This document shows positions 15,768 to 24,006 of a stretch of 39,207 nucleotides of DNA, piece by piece. The notes beneath the pieces are model-generated. The model was not told the origin of the DNA, did not search any database, and was given only the letters and a program-made list of their open reading frames with translations. The DNA comes from Acidobacteriota bacterium (GTDB taxonomy: Bacteria > Acidobacteriota > Blastocatellia > Pyrinomonadales > Pyrinomonadaceae), in assembly GCA_020200155.1 (NCBI GenBank), contig JAIVJG010000008.1, positions 1 through 39,207 of the forward strand. The letters are read 5' to 3'. Position numbers and translations under genes: made by a program. The stretch's first letter is position 1, and each line of letters starts with the position of its first letter.

Positions 15768-16615
15768 TTGAAGTTGCGGCGGTTGAAGATGAGCGTGGCG
15801 GCGGCGAGGAGCACGGCGACGTAGACGACGCCGTAGATAAGCGCGACGAGGAAAACGTCCGGCGCGGGCATCTGCCCGTGTGCGGCGGCGTTGATGTATG
15901 CGTAGTTCGAGAGGTTGGGGAGCAGGTAATAGAGCGCGACGAAAAATGCGCGCGTCGCGTCGCTGCCGAGCGAGGCCGCGAAAATTTTCAAGTCCGCGCT
16001 GAAATGGCCGATGACGAAAATGAAGAAGGTGCAGAGGGCCGAGAGCGCGGGCGATGAGAAGGAAGAGAAGAGAAGCGCGACGGCGACGAGGATCATCAAC
16101 TCCATCAGGATGAGCGCCACTGCGGGCCAGATCGTCCACGCGAGCGGGTCGAGTCCGCCCCGCACGTAGACAAGCGCGAGCGAGACTCCCGCGCCCATCA
16201 CAAAGACGTTGACGAGGAGCGTCAGGCACAGGCCGAGATACTTGCCGACCAGAAATTCGCCGCGCCCGACCGGCTTCGCGAAGATCGCGTAAATCGTGCG
16301 CCGCTCGATCTCTTTATACACAAGCCCGACGCCGACGAAGATGGCGATGAACGCGCCGAACAGAAGGATCGCGCTCAGTCCCATGTCCACGATGATCTTG
16401 GCCTCCTGCGAGGCCGACATCTCGCCGAGGAAGATCGCGCCCCCCGTCAGGAGCAGCACGAAGAGGACGAGGTTATAGAGCACGCGGTCGCGGACAGCCT
16501 CGCGGAATGTGTTGCGGGCAATCGCCAGTACGCGCGGGATTGTGCCGGAAGCCGCGACGACGGCACTACTCGCGGCGCGCTCGCCTGTCTGCCGGATGAC
16601 GCTCTCTTCGGACAT
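15764..16615 (-). CDS. ABC-2-type transporter permease
   Basis: The 283-residue protein has about six membrane segments, beginning after VLAIARNTFREAVRDRVLYN, the classic entry of NatB/ABC-2 permeases that pair with CcmA-like ATPases. YKEIERRTIYAIFAKPVGRGEFLVGKY style sequence after the second segment is also typical. The frame is open to 16798, but the ATG at 16615 is the natural start: upstream residues are antisense-like and overlap the ligase gene, whose stop lies 19 bp away. Substrate is unknown. Confidence 0.9.
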   Translation of the reverse strand: MSEESVIRQTGERAASSAVVAASGTIPRVLAIARNTFREAVRDRVLYNLVLFVLLLTGGAIFLGEMSASQEAKIIVDMGLSAILLFGAFIAIFVGVGLVYKEIERRTIYAIFAKPVGRGEFLVGKYLGLCLTLLVNVFVMGAGVSLALVYVRGGLDPLAWTIWPAVALILMELMILVAVALLFSSFSSPALSALCTFFIFVIGHFSADLKIFAASLGSDATRAFFVALYYLLPNLSNYAYINAAAHGQMPAPDVFLVALIYGVVYVAVLLAAATLIFNRRNFK

Positions 16616-16634
16616 CGAGTGACCTTCACGCTTG

Positions 16635-18692
16635 TCAGAATTTCGTGGAACGCATGTGCGCGCGCCAGCCTGTGTTGACGGCTTCGGGAAACCGCTTTTC
16701 GTTCTCCGCCAGCACGGCGAAGACGGCAGCCTCCGGCTGGAGTTCGCCCGGCATCGCGATGTCCCTGTTATTTCTGGCGGCGACGATGGCGGCGTCAATG
16801 TCGTTGACGATCAGTTGATACCAGCCGCGCGCCGCACGAGAGTCTATCAAGAGTGCGGCAGACATTTCCATCCCGGCCTCTTCGTCGCGTCCCGCGCGCA
16901 CAAGTTCGGCGGCGTGGCGGACGCGCAGGAAAACGGAGCGCGGGTACACGCGGACGGCCTCTCCGAGAGTCTGCTCCGAAGCTTTTACGTCGCCGGCCTC
17001 GTCTTCCGCCGAGGCGAGATATGCGTAACAGGTCGAACTGTTGAGTCCGCGCGCCACCGCATAGCGCAAGTGCGGCAGCGACTCTTCCATGCGGCCTGCT
17101 CCCACGAGCCACATTCCGTAACCGTAATGCGTCGCCGCGCTCGATTGGTTGAAGCGCAAAGACGCTTTGTAAAAGTTTTCCGCGTCTGTCTGGTCTACGC
17201 TGGTCTGCGCCAGCCCATGCAGCATCGAGCCTGCGGCCTGCGTGCCGAAACTGCAAATCATCGCGAAGCTCAGCACGGCGGCACACCAGACGACGGCGAG
17301 CCGTCGTCCGGCATTCAAGAGGATGAGTCCATGCGCGGCCTGCTGCTCGCATTGATGCACGCTCATTGCGACGCGTGCGACAAGCGCCGCCGCGAAGAAG
17401 AAGAGGAGTCCGCCGCCGAAGTATCTGAAGGATGACGCGCTCGCGCCGGAACTGATGGCGAAGGCCAGCATTCCCGCGCCCGCGCCGAGCGCGGGGAGCG
17501 CCTGCGTGGGATGCCTGAGCGCACGCCGGAGAGTCAGCGCCAGTGCGCCAGCGAAGAACACGAAGAGCGAGAAGCCGATGATGCCCAACTCGGCCAGCAT
17601 CTGCACATACTCGTTGTGCGCGTAGACGGCCAGCAGATAATCGTTGAGGCCCGCGAGCGGACTGTCCGGGTGACGCGCGGAAAACTGCGCGCGGGCTTCC
17701 GTGTAAGCGACTTCGTAGTTGTTCCCGCCTACCCCCTGCCACGGGTGCTCACGCAACATCTCCAGCCCGATGCCCCAGAACAGGAGTCGAACATGCGTGT
17801 TCGCGTCGTGGCTGAACCCGCCTTGCAATCGTGTGAGCGTCGAAGTGTCCCGGCTCGCCGCCAACGGCGACGGCGAGGAAAGCGGAAGCGCCTGCAAGAT
17901 CAGAACGCCTGCGAAGGCAGCGGCGAGCAGTCCGAGACGAGAGAGGCGACGCGGGCGGCAGTTTCGTTTCAACAACGCCACGGCGAAGAAGAGCAGTAGC
18001 CCGACGGATGCGCCGATGAAGGGTGCGCGCTCAAGAGACTGGATAGTTCCCAGCCACGCCAGCACCGCCGTCGCGCCACAGACGAGGGCGCGGCGCGGGC
18101 GTTTTTGTTGCAGCGCAAGCGCGGCGAACAGAGGAGCCGCCACGGCCATAATCTCGCCGAAGCCGCCGGAGCCGCGGAAGATCGGCTTGAGGTCGTTGCG
18201 CAGATTCCCGTCCGTCAGTGGAGCGCCGAACCACGACTCGACGGCGCACGCGATTCCCAGTATCCAGATGACCGCGCCGAGAGACTTGAAGGAAGCGCGC
18301 ACGACACGCGGGCGTGAGACCGCACCGCACAGCAGCGCGAGAAAGATAAGATATGCGCTCCACTGGAAAGCGAGGTGGACGGCAGCGGGCGGATGCGCGG
18401 CCCACGTGGCCGAGAGCCACATCCAGGCCGCGAACAGCGCGCCGCAGAAGAGAAGTCGAAGTTTGATGCGGGGCGTGTTGAAAAGCGAGTCTGGCTGCGT
18501 GTCAGAGCGTCTGAGGAGGAGGCCGAGCGTCAGGCAGAGCAGGAAGGAAAGGAGTAGCTCTTGACGCCAGGGAAGGCCGCTGACGGAAGGTCGCGGGAGT
18601 CCGGGCAGGTGCGGCGCGAGCAGTGCAAGCGACCACAGAGCGGCGAGGATGAGGAGCGGTTCGCGCGCAAGTTTCCCGAAGTTAATCTTCAT
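16635..18692 (-). CDS. O-antigen-ligase (Wzy_C) family membrane protein with C-terminal TPR region
   Basis: The 685-residue product has about ten to twelve hydrophobic segments and a Wzy_C domain. The large loop contains HPWQGVGGNNYEVAY and the signature YAHNEYVQMLAELGIIG, typical of the ligases that move lipid-linked glycans onto lipid A, pilin or other proteins. The last 200 residues are soluble TPR-like helices (TDAENFYKASLRFNQSSAATHYGYG and following). The ATG at 18692 is chosen because the membrane domain begins there; the frame extends to 19022 over pilin sequence. Lying 103 bp after a pilin gene, it may be a pilin glycosyltransferase of the PglL/TfpO sort, but polysaccharide ligase or polymerase are equal alternatives. 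Confidence 0.82.
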   Translation of the reverse strand: MKINFGKLAREPLLILAALWSLALLAPHLPGLPRPSVSGLPWRQELLLSFLLCLTLGLLLRRSDTQPDSLFNTPRIKLRLLFCGALFAAWMWLSATWAAHPPAAVHLAFQWSAYLIFLALLCGAVSRPRVVRASFKSLGAVIWILGIACAVESWFGAPLTDGNLRNDLKPIFRGSGGFGEIMAVAAPLFAALALQQKRPRRALVCGATAVLAWLGTIQSLERAPFIGASVGLLLFFAVALLKRNCRPRRLSRLGLLAAAFAGVLILQALPLSSPSPLAASRDTSTLTRLQGGFSHDANTHVRLLFWGIGLEMLREHPWQGVGGNNYEVAYTEARAQFSARHPDSPLAGLNDYLLAVYAHNEYVQMLAELGIIGFSLFVFFAGALALTLRRALRHPTQALPALGAGAGMLAFAISSGASASSFRYFGGGLLFFFAAALVARVAMSVHQCEQQAAHGLILLNAGRRLAVVWCAAVLSFAMICSFGTQAAGSMLHGLAQTSVDQTDAENFYKASLRFNQSSAATHYGYGMWLVGAGRMEESLPHLRYAVARGLNSSTCYAYLASAEDEAGDVKASEQTLGEAVRVYPRSVFLRVRHAAELVRAGRDEEAGMEMSAALLIDSRAARGWYQLIVNDIDAAIVAARNNRDIAMPGELQPEAAVFAVLAENEKRFPEAVNTGWRAHMRSTKF

Positions 18693-18795
18693 GTCGCTTT
18701 CGGTGAAGGATGACTGCCGGCGTTTGAAAAAGGAGGCCGCTCTGTTTCGTCGTCCGACGAGACGGTCGCGCGAGCCGCCGGGCGGACATCCTACT

Positions 18796-19323
18796 TCAGT
18801 TGCCGATAGCCGCGCCGCTCGTCGCGGTGGGGACGGTTCCGACAGTGGCGGCGGCGGCGTAGATGATGCCGGTGGCGTCGCTGGTGAAGTTGCGCGTCCC
18901 TCTGTAAGCGCTGGCGGGTGCAGCGCCGATGACGAAGTTCGACGGCGTAGGGTTGACAATGCCAAAGATGTAACCGCTCCGCGAATTGGGGGCGCTTGTT
19001 GCGTCGGCGAGCAGGGCGTCAATAAGAGAATTGTCCTTCAACGCCTGTATGGTGGCGTAGGTGCCGTTACCCGTCGTCGTGGAATAAGTGGCCTGCGCGG
19101 AGCTAATCGTCCTGACAGCCTGGATGGCGGCGGCTTCATTCGCCGCACGGCGGGAAGCGAGAAGGTTGGGGATAGCGATGGCGGCGATGATGCCGATAAT
19201 CGCGACGACGATGAGAAGCTCGATGAGCGAGAAGCCCCGGTCATTCAGGTCGTCGAAAGACTTGCGCCGTCGCGCGATGGTTGGAGTCATGGCGTGGAGT
19301 TGAACAGTGAGACTCGCAAACAT
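18796..19323 (-). CDS. Type IV pilin-like protein (first copy)
   Basis: The product has the class III signal of type IV pilins: a basic leader ending in DRG, then FSLIELLIVVAIIGIIAAIA with glutamate at +5 of the mature protein. The mature part is about 145 residues, and the segment after the helix (AIQAVRTISSAQATYSTTTG) matches PilA/pseudopilin proteins of acidobacteria. Starts at 19323 (AGGAG 12 nt upstream, 30-residue leader) or 19290 (19-residue leader) are both possible. It lies downstream of a second pilin gene and upstream of the ligase, same strand. The first 102 bp of the helix block are 97 percent identical to the second copy. No cysteine pair is seen at the C-terminus. Confidence 0.9.
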   Translation of the reverse strand: MFASLTVQLHAMTPTIARRRKSFDDLNDRGFSLIELLIVVAIIGIIAAIAIPNLLASRRAANEAAAIQAVRTISSAQATYSTTTGNGTYATIQALKDNSLIDALLADATSAPNSRSGYIFGIVNPTPSNFVIGAAPASAYRGTRNFTSDATGIIYAAAATVGTVPTATSGAAIGN

Positions 19324-19384
19324 GATGGATAACTTCTCCTCGAACACTGCTATTGATCGGCGTCGGCACACTCGGTGTGCAGGT

Positions 19385-19424
19385 AAAGCAAAGCGGGGGC
19401 GAGGCTGTCTGGCCTCGCCCCCGC
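19385..19424 (-). terminator. Strong terminator between the two pilin genes
   Basis: A perfect 13 bp GC-rich stem (arms 19393-19405 and 19412-19424, loop of 6) is followed on the minus strand by CTTTGCTTT. It should end most transcripts of the upstream pilin gene, 27 bp after its stop codon, leaving the other pilin to partial read-through or its own promoter. Confidence 0.85.
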
Positions 19425-19450
19425 GATGAACCGTGCGACTGCGCCGGGCC

Positions 19451-19915
19451 TTAGTTACCGATTGCCGTACCGCTCGTCGTTGTCTGAGCCGTGGTCGGGG
19501 AGGTCAGATCGGCATAGATGATGCCGCTCGAATCGGAAGAGAACCGGCGGCTGCCAACGTTGGTTGTGGCTGCCGTCGCGTTCGAGTTGTAGCCAGCAGG
19601 GCCCGCGTTGCTGATGATGAAGTAATAGCCGCTCTTGGTCTGCGTCGCGGAGTTGCTGGTATCCAGCTTCTGATCAACGAGGCCATTGTCGTACAGGTTT
19701 TGCATCGAGCCGTAAGAGCCGTTACCGACGGTCGAAGAGTATGTCGCCTCGGCGCTGGTGATGGTGCGGAGGCTGGAGATTGCAGAGGCTTCATTCGCCG
19801 CGCGGCGGGAAGCGAGAAGATTGGGGATGGCGATGGCGGCGATGATGCCGATAATCGCGACGACGATGAGAAGCTCGATGAGCGAGAAGCCTTTCTGGCC
19901 TTTGTTCTGTTTCAT
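19451..19915 (-). CDS. pilA: Type IV pilin-like protein (major pilin candidate)
   Basis: The 154-residue precursor has a 9-residue leader (MKQNKGQKG) cut before FSLIELLIVVAIIGIIAAIA, the canonical prepilin peptidase site with E5. The mature protein is about 145 residues, with the fold after the helix reading SAISSLRTITSAEATYSSTVG. It shares the ending TSGTAIGN with the other pilin. AAGGAG lies 14 nt before the ATG, a rather long spacing. A sigma-54 promoter about 115 bp upstream and the neighbouring PilS/PilR pair fit PilA regulation in Pseudomonas, Myxococcus and Geobacter. I call it the main pilin because of this promoter and the strong terminator after it. Confidence 0.92.
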   Translation of the reverse strand: MKQNKGQKGFSLIELLIVVAIIGIIAAIAIPNLLASRRAANEASAISSLRTITSAEATYSSTVGNGSYGSMQNLYDNGLVDQKLDTSNSATQTKSGYYFIISNAGPAGYNSNATAATTNVGSRRFSSDSSGIIYADLTSPTTAQTTTSGTAIGN

Positions 19916-20030
19916 TTCTTTTCTGGGTGCTCCTTGAAAATTTGTCGAGTGTAGTGAAGTTCCTCGCGCCGTTGGACACCGTCTCAGGCTACGTGCCGCG
20001 CAGTGCGCGAATTCGGTCACAGGTAACCAT

Positions 20031-20046
20031 AACAAGCCCCGTGCCA
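20031..20046 (-). promoter_or_regulatory. Sigma-54 (-24/-12) promoter of the pilin gene
   Basis: On the minus strand the sequence reads TGGCAC, 5 bp, TTGTT, matching the consensus TGGCAC-N5-TTGCW with one change in the -12 element. Transcription should start near 20020, about 105 nt before the pilin ATG. The near-palindrome GGTTACCTGTGACC lies at 20015-20028, over the predicted start. PilR, encoded just upstream, is the expected activator. Confidence 0.75.
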
Positions 20047-20497
20047 ATGGGGACGGGATTTCCGAGCGCGTCCGAAAAATTGACTAAAGCCCGCCTTTTT
20101 CGCGATTTCTACATCAACTGTCAGGGGCTTAACCGGGTGCCGCACTCTGCCCCGGTAACATTTTTCGGCAGACGGGGAATGACGAAATTTGACAATCCGC
20201 AACTGGTTCACACGAAAGAAGCTTGCAGGAATTTCGGAGAGATCAATCCTGGAAGCGGTAGGTCATCTCTCCCACTTTTTAGCATGTGCGTTCGGCGCGC
20301 AATATCTTTCAGGTTGTACGATGAGTGCGTGCGGAAGAATTGGTCGAGTGTGGTAAGTCCGAGGCTGGCCGTCGGGGTTTATAAATCAAATCGCGTTCGT
20401 GTGGGCGAGTCAAGTGCCGAGAGAGAAAGCGAACGGAGCATCTCTTTCCGCCCGCTCCCTCTCGCGATACTGATTGACTGGCGAGTGCCCTTGAGCT
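20047..20497 (-). other. Regulatory gap between pilR and the pilin gene
   Basis: No convincing gene lies in these 451 bp. They hold the region upstream of the pilin sigma-54 promoter, where activator sites would be expected. At about 20129-20156 there is an imperfect inverted repeat (ACCGGGTGC and GCCCCGGT), about 100 bp upstream of the -24 element, a suitable distance for a PilR-type upstream activating site. The other end holds the large RNA hairpin listed separately. A plus-strand frame through here is open but has no coding look and no ribosome site. Confidence 0.4.
20421..20463 (-). terminator. Long RNA hairpin after pilR
   Basis: Read as minus-strand RNA, arms at 20447-20463 and 20421-20437 pair along all 17 positions (several G-U) around a 9-nt loop. 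The same DNA read as plus-strand RNA has A-C mismatches at the G-U positions, so the structure fits the pilR transcript. It begins 34 nt after the pilR stop codon and is followed by a pyrimidine-rich stretch only within the arm, so it may end or stabilise the message. Confidence 0.6.
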
Positions 20498-21919
20498 TTA
20501 TCCTTCAGAACCGCCGCGCCCGGCAGCGTCCGAGCGGAGTTGCGCCGTCAGGTTGCGGATGCCGTGCTTGTCGAGCAGGTGGCGCAGGGAGCGCACGGAG
20601 AGGTGAAGAGTTTCGGCGGCGCGCGTCTGGTTTCCGCCGGTTCGACGCAGCGCTTCGAGGATGTAGCTTTTCTCCACGTGATCCAGATGCGCGACGAGGT
20701 TGAGTCCCTCTTCGGGCAATTCAAAGGCGGATGAGTCTACGCGCGCCGGGTTGTAGTTTGTGACGGCCTGCGGCAGCGAATCGGACTGGATCATCTCGGT
20801 GCGTTCGAGGGCGACGGCCCGTTCGATAGTGTGTTCCAACTCGCGCACGTTGCCCGGCCACGCGTAGCGTTCGAGGAGTTCCAGCGCCCTCTCGGAAATC
20901 CCAAGGCTGCGCCCCGTCTGCGTGCAGAATTTTTGGATGAAGTGCTCGACGAGTTCGGGGATGTCTTCGCGTCTCTCCCGAAGCGGCGGCAGTTCAATGG
21001 GAATCACCGAGATGCGATAGAAGAGGTCTTCACGGAAGCCACCCTGTTTGACCATCGCCGAGAGGTCGCGGTTCGTCGCGGCGATAACGCGCGTGTCCGT
21101 CGCGATCTCTTCGTGCGCGCCGACAGGCCGCACCTTGCGCTCTTGCAGCACGCGCAGGAGCTTAACCTGCATCGTCGGCGACATCTCTCCCACCTCGTCC
21201 AAGAAGATCGTGCCTTTGTCCGACGCCTCGAAGAGTCCTTTGCGGTTGGCCGTCGCGCCCGTGAACGCGCCGCGCATGTAACCGAAGAGTTCCGACTCCA
21301 ACAGCGTCTCGGTGAATGCCCCGCAGTTGATCGGCATGAAAGGCTTATCGGCGCGCGGGCTGAGCGTGTGCACGGCGCGTGCGACCATCTCCTTGCCCGT
21401 GCCGGACTCGCCCGTGATGAGGACGGTTGACTGCACGGCGGCCACCGTTTCGATCATTTGATAGACGGCCTGCATCGGTGCCGAGCGACCGATGATCTGG
21501 TCGAGCCGCCCGCGCTCGCGCTGTGCGCGCTTGAACGCGCGATTCTCTTGCAGGAGGCGCAGGCGCTCAAGCGCCTTCTCGACGATCAGCTTCAATTCGT
21601 CAACGTCGAAGGGCTTCTGGATGAAGTCGTCCGCGCCGAGCTTGAAAGCCTCGCGCGCCGTCTCGACGGTCGCGAAGGCCGTCATCATCACGACCGCCAC
21701 GTCGGGCAGAAACTCACGCACCCCGCGCAGCAACTCGATGCCGCTCATGTCTGGCATCTTCACGTCCGAAACGATCAGGTCGGCAGGTTCCTGGCGCAGC
21801 ATCGCCAGCGCCCTCGTCCCGTTCTCCGCCACGCGCACGCGATGGTTCGCGCGCCCGAACACGAGCGATAGAAGCTGCCGCATGCCTTGCTCGTCGTCAA
21901 CGATGAGTAGGTTAGCCAT
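20498..21919 (-). CDS. pilR: NtrC-family response regulator, PilR type
   Basis: The 473-residue product has a receiver domain ([17 protein letters not shown], phospho-acceptor aspartate near 52, KPFD lysine near 102), an AAA+ domain (Walker A GESGTGKE near 170-177, GAFTGA near 217-222, DEVGEM Walker B, R-finger region [11 protein letters not shown]), and a Fis-type helix-turn-helix near 425-465 ([20 protein letters not shown]). These are the marks of a sigma-54 activator, and the [15 protein letters not shown] ending is typical of PilR. It is encoded 39 bp after the PilS-like kinase and upstream of a pilin gene with a -24/-12 promoter. A role in pilin transcription is strongly suggested by context. 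Confidence 0.9.
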   Translation of the reverse strand: MANLLIVDDEQGMRQLLSLVFGRANHRVRVAENGTRALAMLRQEPADLIVSDVKMPDMSGIELLRGVREFLPDVAVVMMTAFATVETAREAFKLGADDFIQKPFDVDELKLIVEKALERLRLLQENRAFKRAQRERGRLDQIIGRSAPMQAVYQMIETVAAVQSTVLITGESGTGKEMVARAVHTLSPRADKPFMPINCGAFTETLLESELFGYMRGAFTGATANRKGLFEASDKGTIFLDEVGEMSPTMQVKLLRVLQERKVRPVGAHEEIATDTRVIAATNRDLSAMVKQGGFREDLFYRISVIPIELPPLRERREDIPELVEHFIQKFCTQTGRSLGISERALELLERYAWPGNVRELEHTIERAVALERTEMIQSDSLPQAVTNYNPARVDSSAFELPEEGLNLVAHLDHVEKSYILEALRRTGGNQTRAAETLHLSVRSLRHLLDKHGIRNLTAQLRSDAAGRGGSEG

Positions 21920-21958
21920 ATCAGTTTTCTTTAGTGCGGTCGTCGCCGCTGCGTTGAT

Positions 21959-23638
21959 TCAGTTCTGCCTTTCCGGCAGTTCGACCGTGATCGTCGTCCC
22001 GTGTCCCTCGCGGCTGCTGACGTTAATTGTACCACCATGATCGCGCACGATTTGATAGACGATGGAGAGTCCGAGGCCGGTGCCGCCGGTCGTCGAAGAC
22101 GAAAACGGCTCGAAGAGTCGCTCGACCTGCGCGGGCGACATGCCGCGCCCGGTGTCGGTGAAGGTGATACGAGCGCGCCCGCCGCCCGCACGACGCAACT
22201 CGGCGCGCAAAGTCCCGCCGTCGGGCATCGCGCTCAGGGCGTTGCGCGCGAGATTCCAGAAGACCTGCTTGATCGCGGCGATGTCGGCCAGCGCGTAGAT
22301 GGGTTCGTCGGGCAGCACTTCTTCGAGCGCCTGCCCGTCGCGGATTTCCGGACTGTGGCGGAGCAGCGTGAAAGTTTCGCGTAGAGGCTCGCGCAAGTCC
22401 GTCTCGGAGAGCGCGACTGTGCCGGGGCGCGCGTAGGTCAGGAAATCCGTGATGATCCGGTTGAGACGGTCGGATTCGCGCAGGACGATCTCCATCAACT
22501 CGGCCTGCGCGGAATCGGCGGGCATCTCCGCGCGCAGCACTTGAATCGAGCCGCGCATCGCCGCCAGCGGGTTGCGAATTTCATGCGCGATGCCGGCGGC
22601 CACACGACCGACCGCAGACAGACGCTCCTGCCGCCGGGAGGTTTCTTCCATCGAGCGGATGTCGGTCAAGTCCTGAAAGGTGATGACCAGTCCGGTCGTC
22701 TCGCCGCCCTCGGCGTAAAGCGGCGAGACGCTGTAGCCGAGTCGCACGCAAAAGCCCTCCCTCGTCAGGCATTCGGCTTCGTAACGTGGAATGGCGTCGC
22801 CCTCAACCGCCGAGCGCATCGAGTCGTTAATTTGCTTCGTGATGTCGCCGAAGAGGATGGACACGTCCTTCCCGCGCAGGTCTCCCGACCGATAGCCGAT
22901 CATTTCCTCCGCCGCCGTGTTGACCGTATAGATGCGTCGTTGGAGGTCTGTCGTGATGACCCCCGAACGGATGGATTCGATAATACGCTCGTGGAGCGCG
23001 CGCAGTGTCGCCAGGGCGCTCGTGGCTTCGATCAACTGCACGTCCGAGCGCGTCTGCCGCTCGGCCAGTCGCGCCGCCAGCAGACCGACGACGAGGTAGC
23101 CCACGTCGTTGAACCCAATGGCCCAAATCACTTCGGCCAGCGGGGGCGTGGCAACCTCCCGACCGCCACCGACGAGCCAACCCATCGCGAGCGAGAGCAT
23201 CGCCGCCGTGTAGCAGACCGCGCAGCCGACGGCAATCAACAGCGCCCCACGCGCACCGATGTAGATGCTCGCGACCGAAATGATGACGATGTAGAACGCC
23301 GCGTAAGGCGAATGAATGTCGCCCGTCGTCCAGACGAGCCACGTCACCAGAAACAGGTCGAAGAGGAACTGCGCCCCCGCCTGCGCCGCGAGCGGGAGAG
23401 AGGTAAATCTTAGCGCGAGCGCGTAAATGAATGAGAGCGCCAGCACAGCCAGTGCAATCGGGAGCGCCCTGCGAAACGACACATGATCCGCGCCGTTTTG
23501 GAGCCAGACGCGCCCCAGCACCGCACTCGCCCCGAGCAGCACGCCGACCACCGTCACCCGCCCGGCGATCAGCCACCACAGCGCCCGCCTCGGAAGCCCC
23601 TGCGCACGATTTTCGATGTGTCCTGTCTCGGCCCCCAT
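21959..23638 (-). CDS. pilS: Membrane sensor histidine kinase, PilS type
   Basis: The 559-residue product has six hydrophobic segments in the first 190 residues, as PilS does, a PAS domain (about 215-330, with IIESIRSGVITTDLQRRIYTVN), a HisKA domain with the histidine near 352 (GIAHEIRNPLAAMRGSIQVL) and an ATPase domain (VFWNLARNALSAMP, TGTGLGLSI-type G box as TGGTGLGLSIVYQIV, DTGRGMSPAQ). In Pseudomonas PilS senses pilin in the membrane and controls PilR phosphorylation. It is the first gene of a minus-strand pair with the pilR-like gene, the divergent neighbour being rpoD. Confidence 0.9.
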   Translation of the reverse strand: MGAETGHIENRAQGLPRRALWWLIAGRVTVVGVLLGASAVLGRVWLQNGADHVSFRRALPIALAVLALSFIYALALRFTSLPLAAQAGAQFLFDLFLVTWLVWTTGDIHSPYAAFYIVIISVASIYIGARGALLIAVGCAVCYTAAMLSLAMGWLVGGGREVATPPLAEVIWAIGFNDVGYLVVGLLAARLAERQTRSDVQLIEATSALATLRALHERIIESIRSGVITTDLQRRIYTVNTAAEEMIGYRSGDLRGKDVSILFGDITKQINDSMRSAVEGDAIPRYEAECLTREGFCVRLGYSVSPLYAEGGETTGLVITFQDLTDIRSMEETSRRQERLSAVGRVAAGIAHEIRNPLAAMRGSIQVLRAEMPADSAQAELMEIVLRESDRLNRIITDFLTYARPGTVALSETDLREPLRETFTLLRHSPEIRDGQALEEVLPDEPIYALADIAAIKQVFWNLARNALSAMPDGGTLRAELRRAGGGRARITFTDTGRGMSPAQVERLFEPFSSSTTGGTGLGLSIVYQIVRDHGGTINVSSREGHGTTITVELPERQN

Positions 23639-24006
23639 TAACCCTTAGCCTAACACAAAAGGAACACCGCTCGTCACGAGCGGAAATCGCACCGGCTGCC
23701 TGATCGCGCACCTTCGCACGTTAAAGGCTGGAAGGCAAAAGGGAGAAGCGGAAAGGCAAAAGCAAGCCGAAGAAACTTGCCTCGATTAAACGTTTCTACT
23801 ACGGGGAGCAAAATTGATGAAGTGCAAAACATCCTGGCCTCCAGTGACGTAAAACATTCGGGCCGTGTTGTGAGGTGCGAGATTTTGGCGGATGTAACCA
23901 ACGGGGCAAGAGGTTTTGCATCCCGATGCCGCTCCTGACTTGACAATTTCTCCACACTTCTGCATCTCTACAGGTGTTCACGCGCTTTGAGTCGTTCGGC
24001 GAAAGC
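23639..24006. other. Gap between divergent pilS and rpoD
   Basis: I see no gene here. A consensus -35 hexamer TTGACA occurs at 23940-23945 on the plus strand, but the expected -10 position (CATCTC, 23963-23968) is poor, so it is only a possible rpoD promoter. No hairpin of note and no repeat shared with the rest of the window were found. Confidence 0.4.

Noticed and set aside
19916-20047. N-terminal extension of the pilin frame to 20047
   Set aside because: It would put 44 residues before the short prepilin leader and would begin upstream of the predicted transcription start.
23940-23968. rpoD promoter from TTGACA at 23940
   Set aside because: The -35 hexamer is perfect but no acceptable -10 follows at 16-18 bp, so it is not listed as a promoter.
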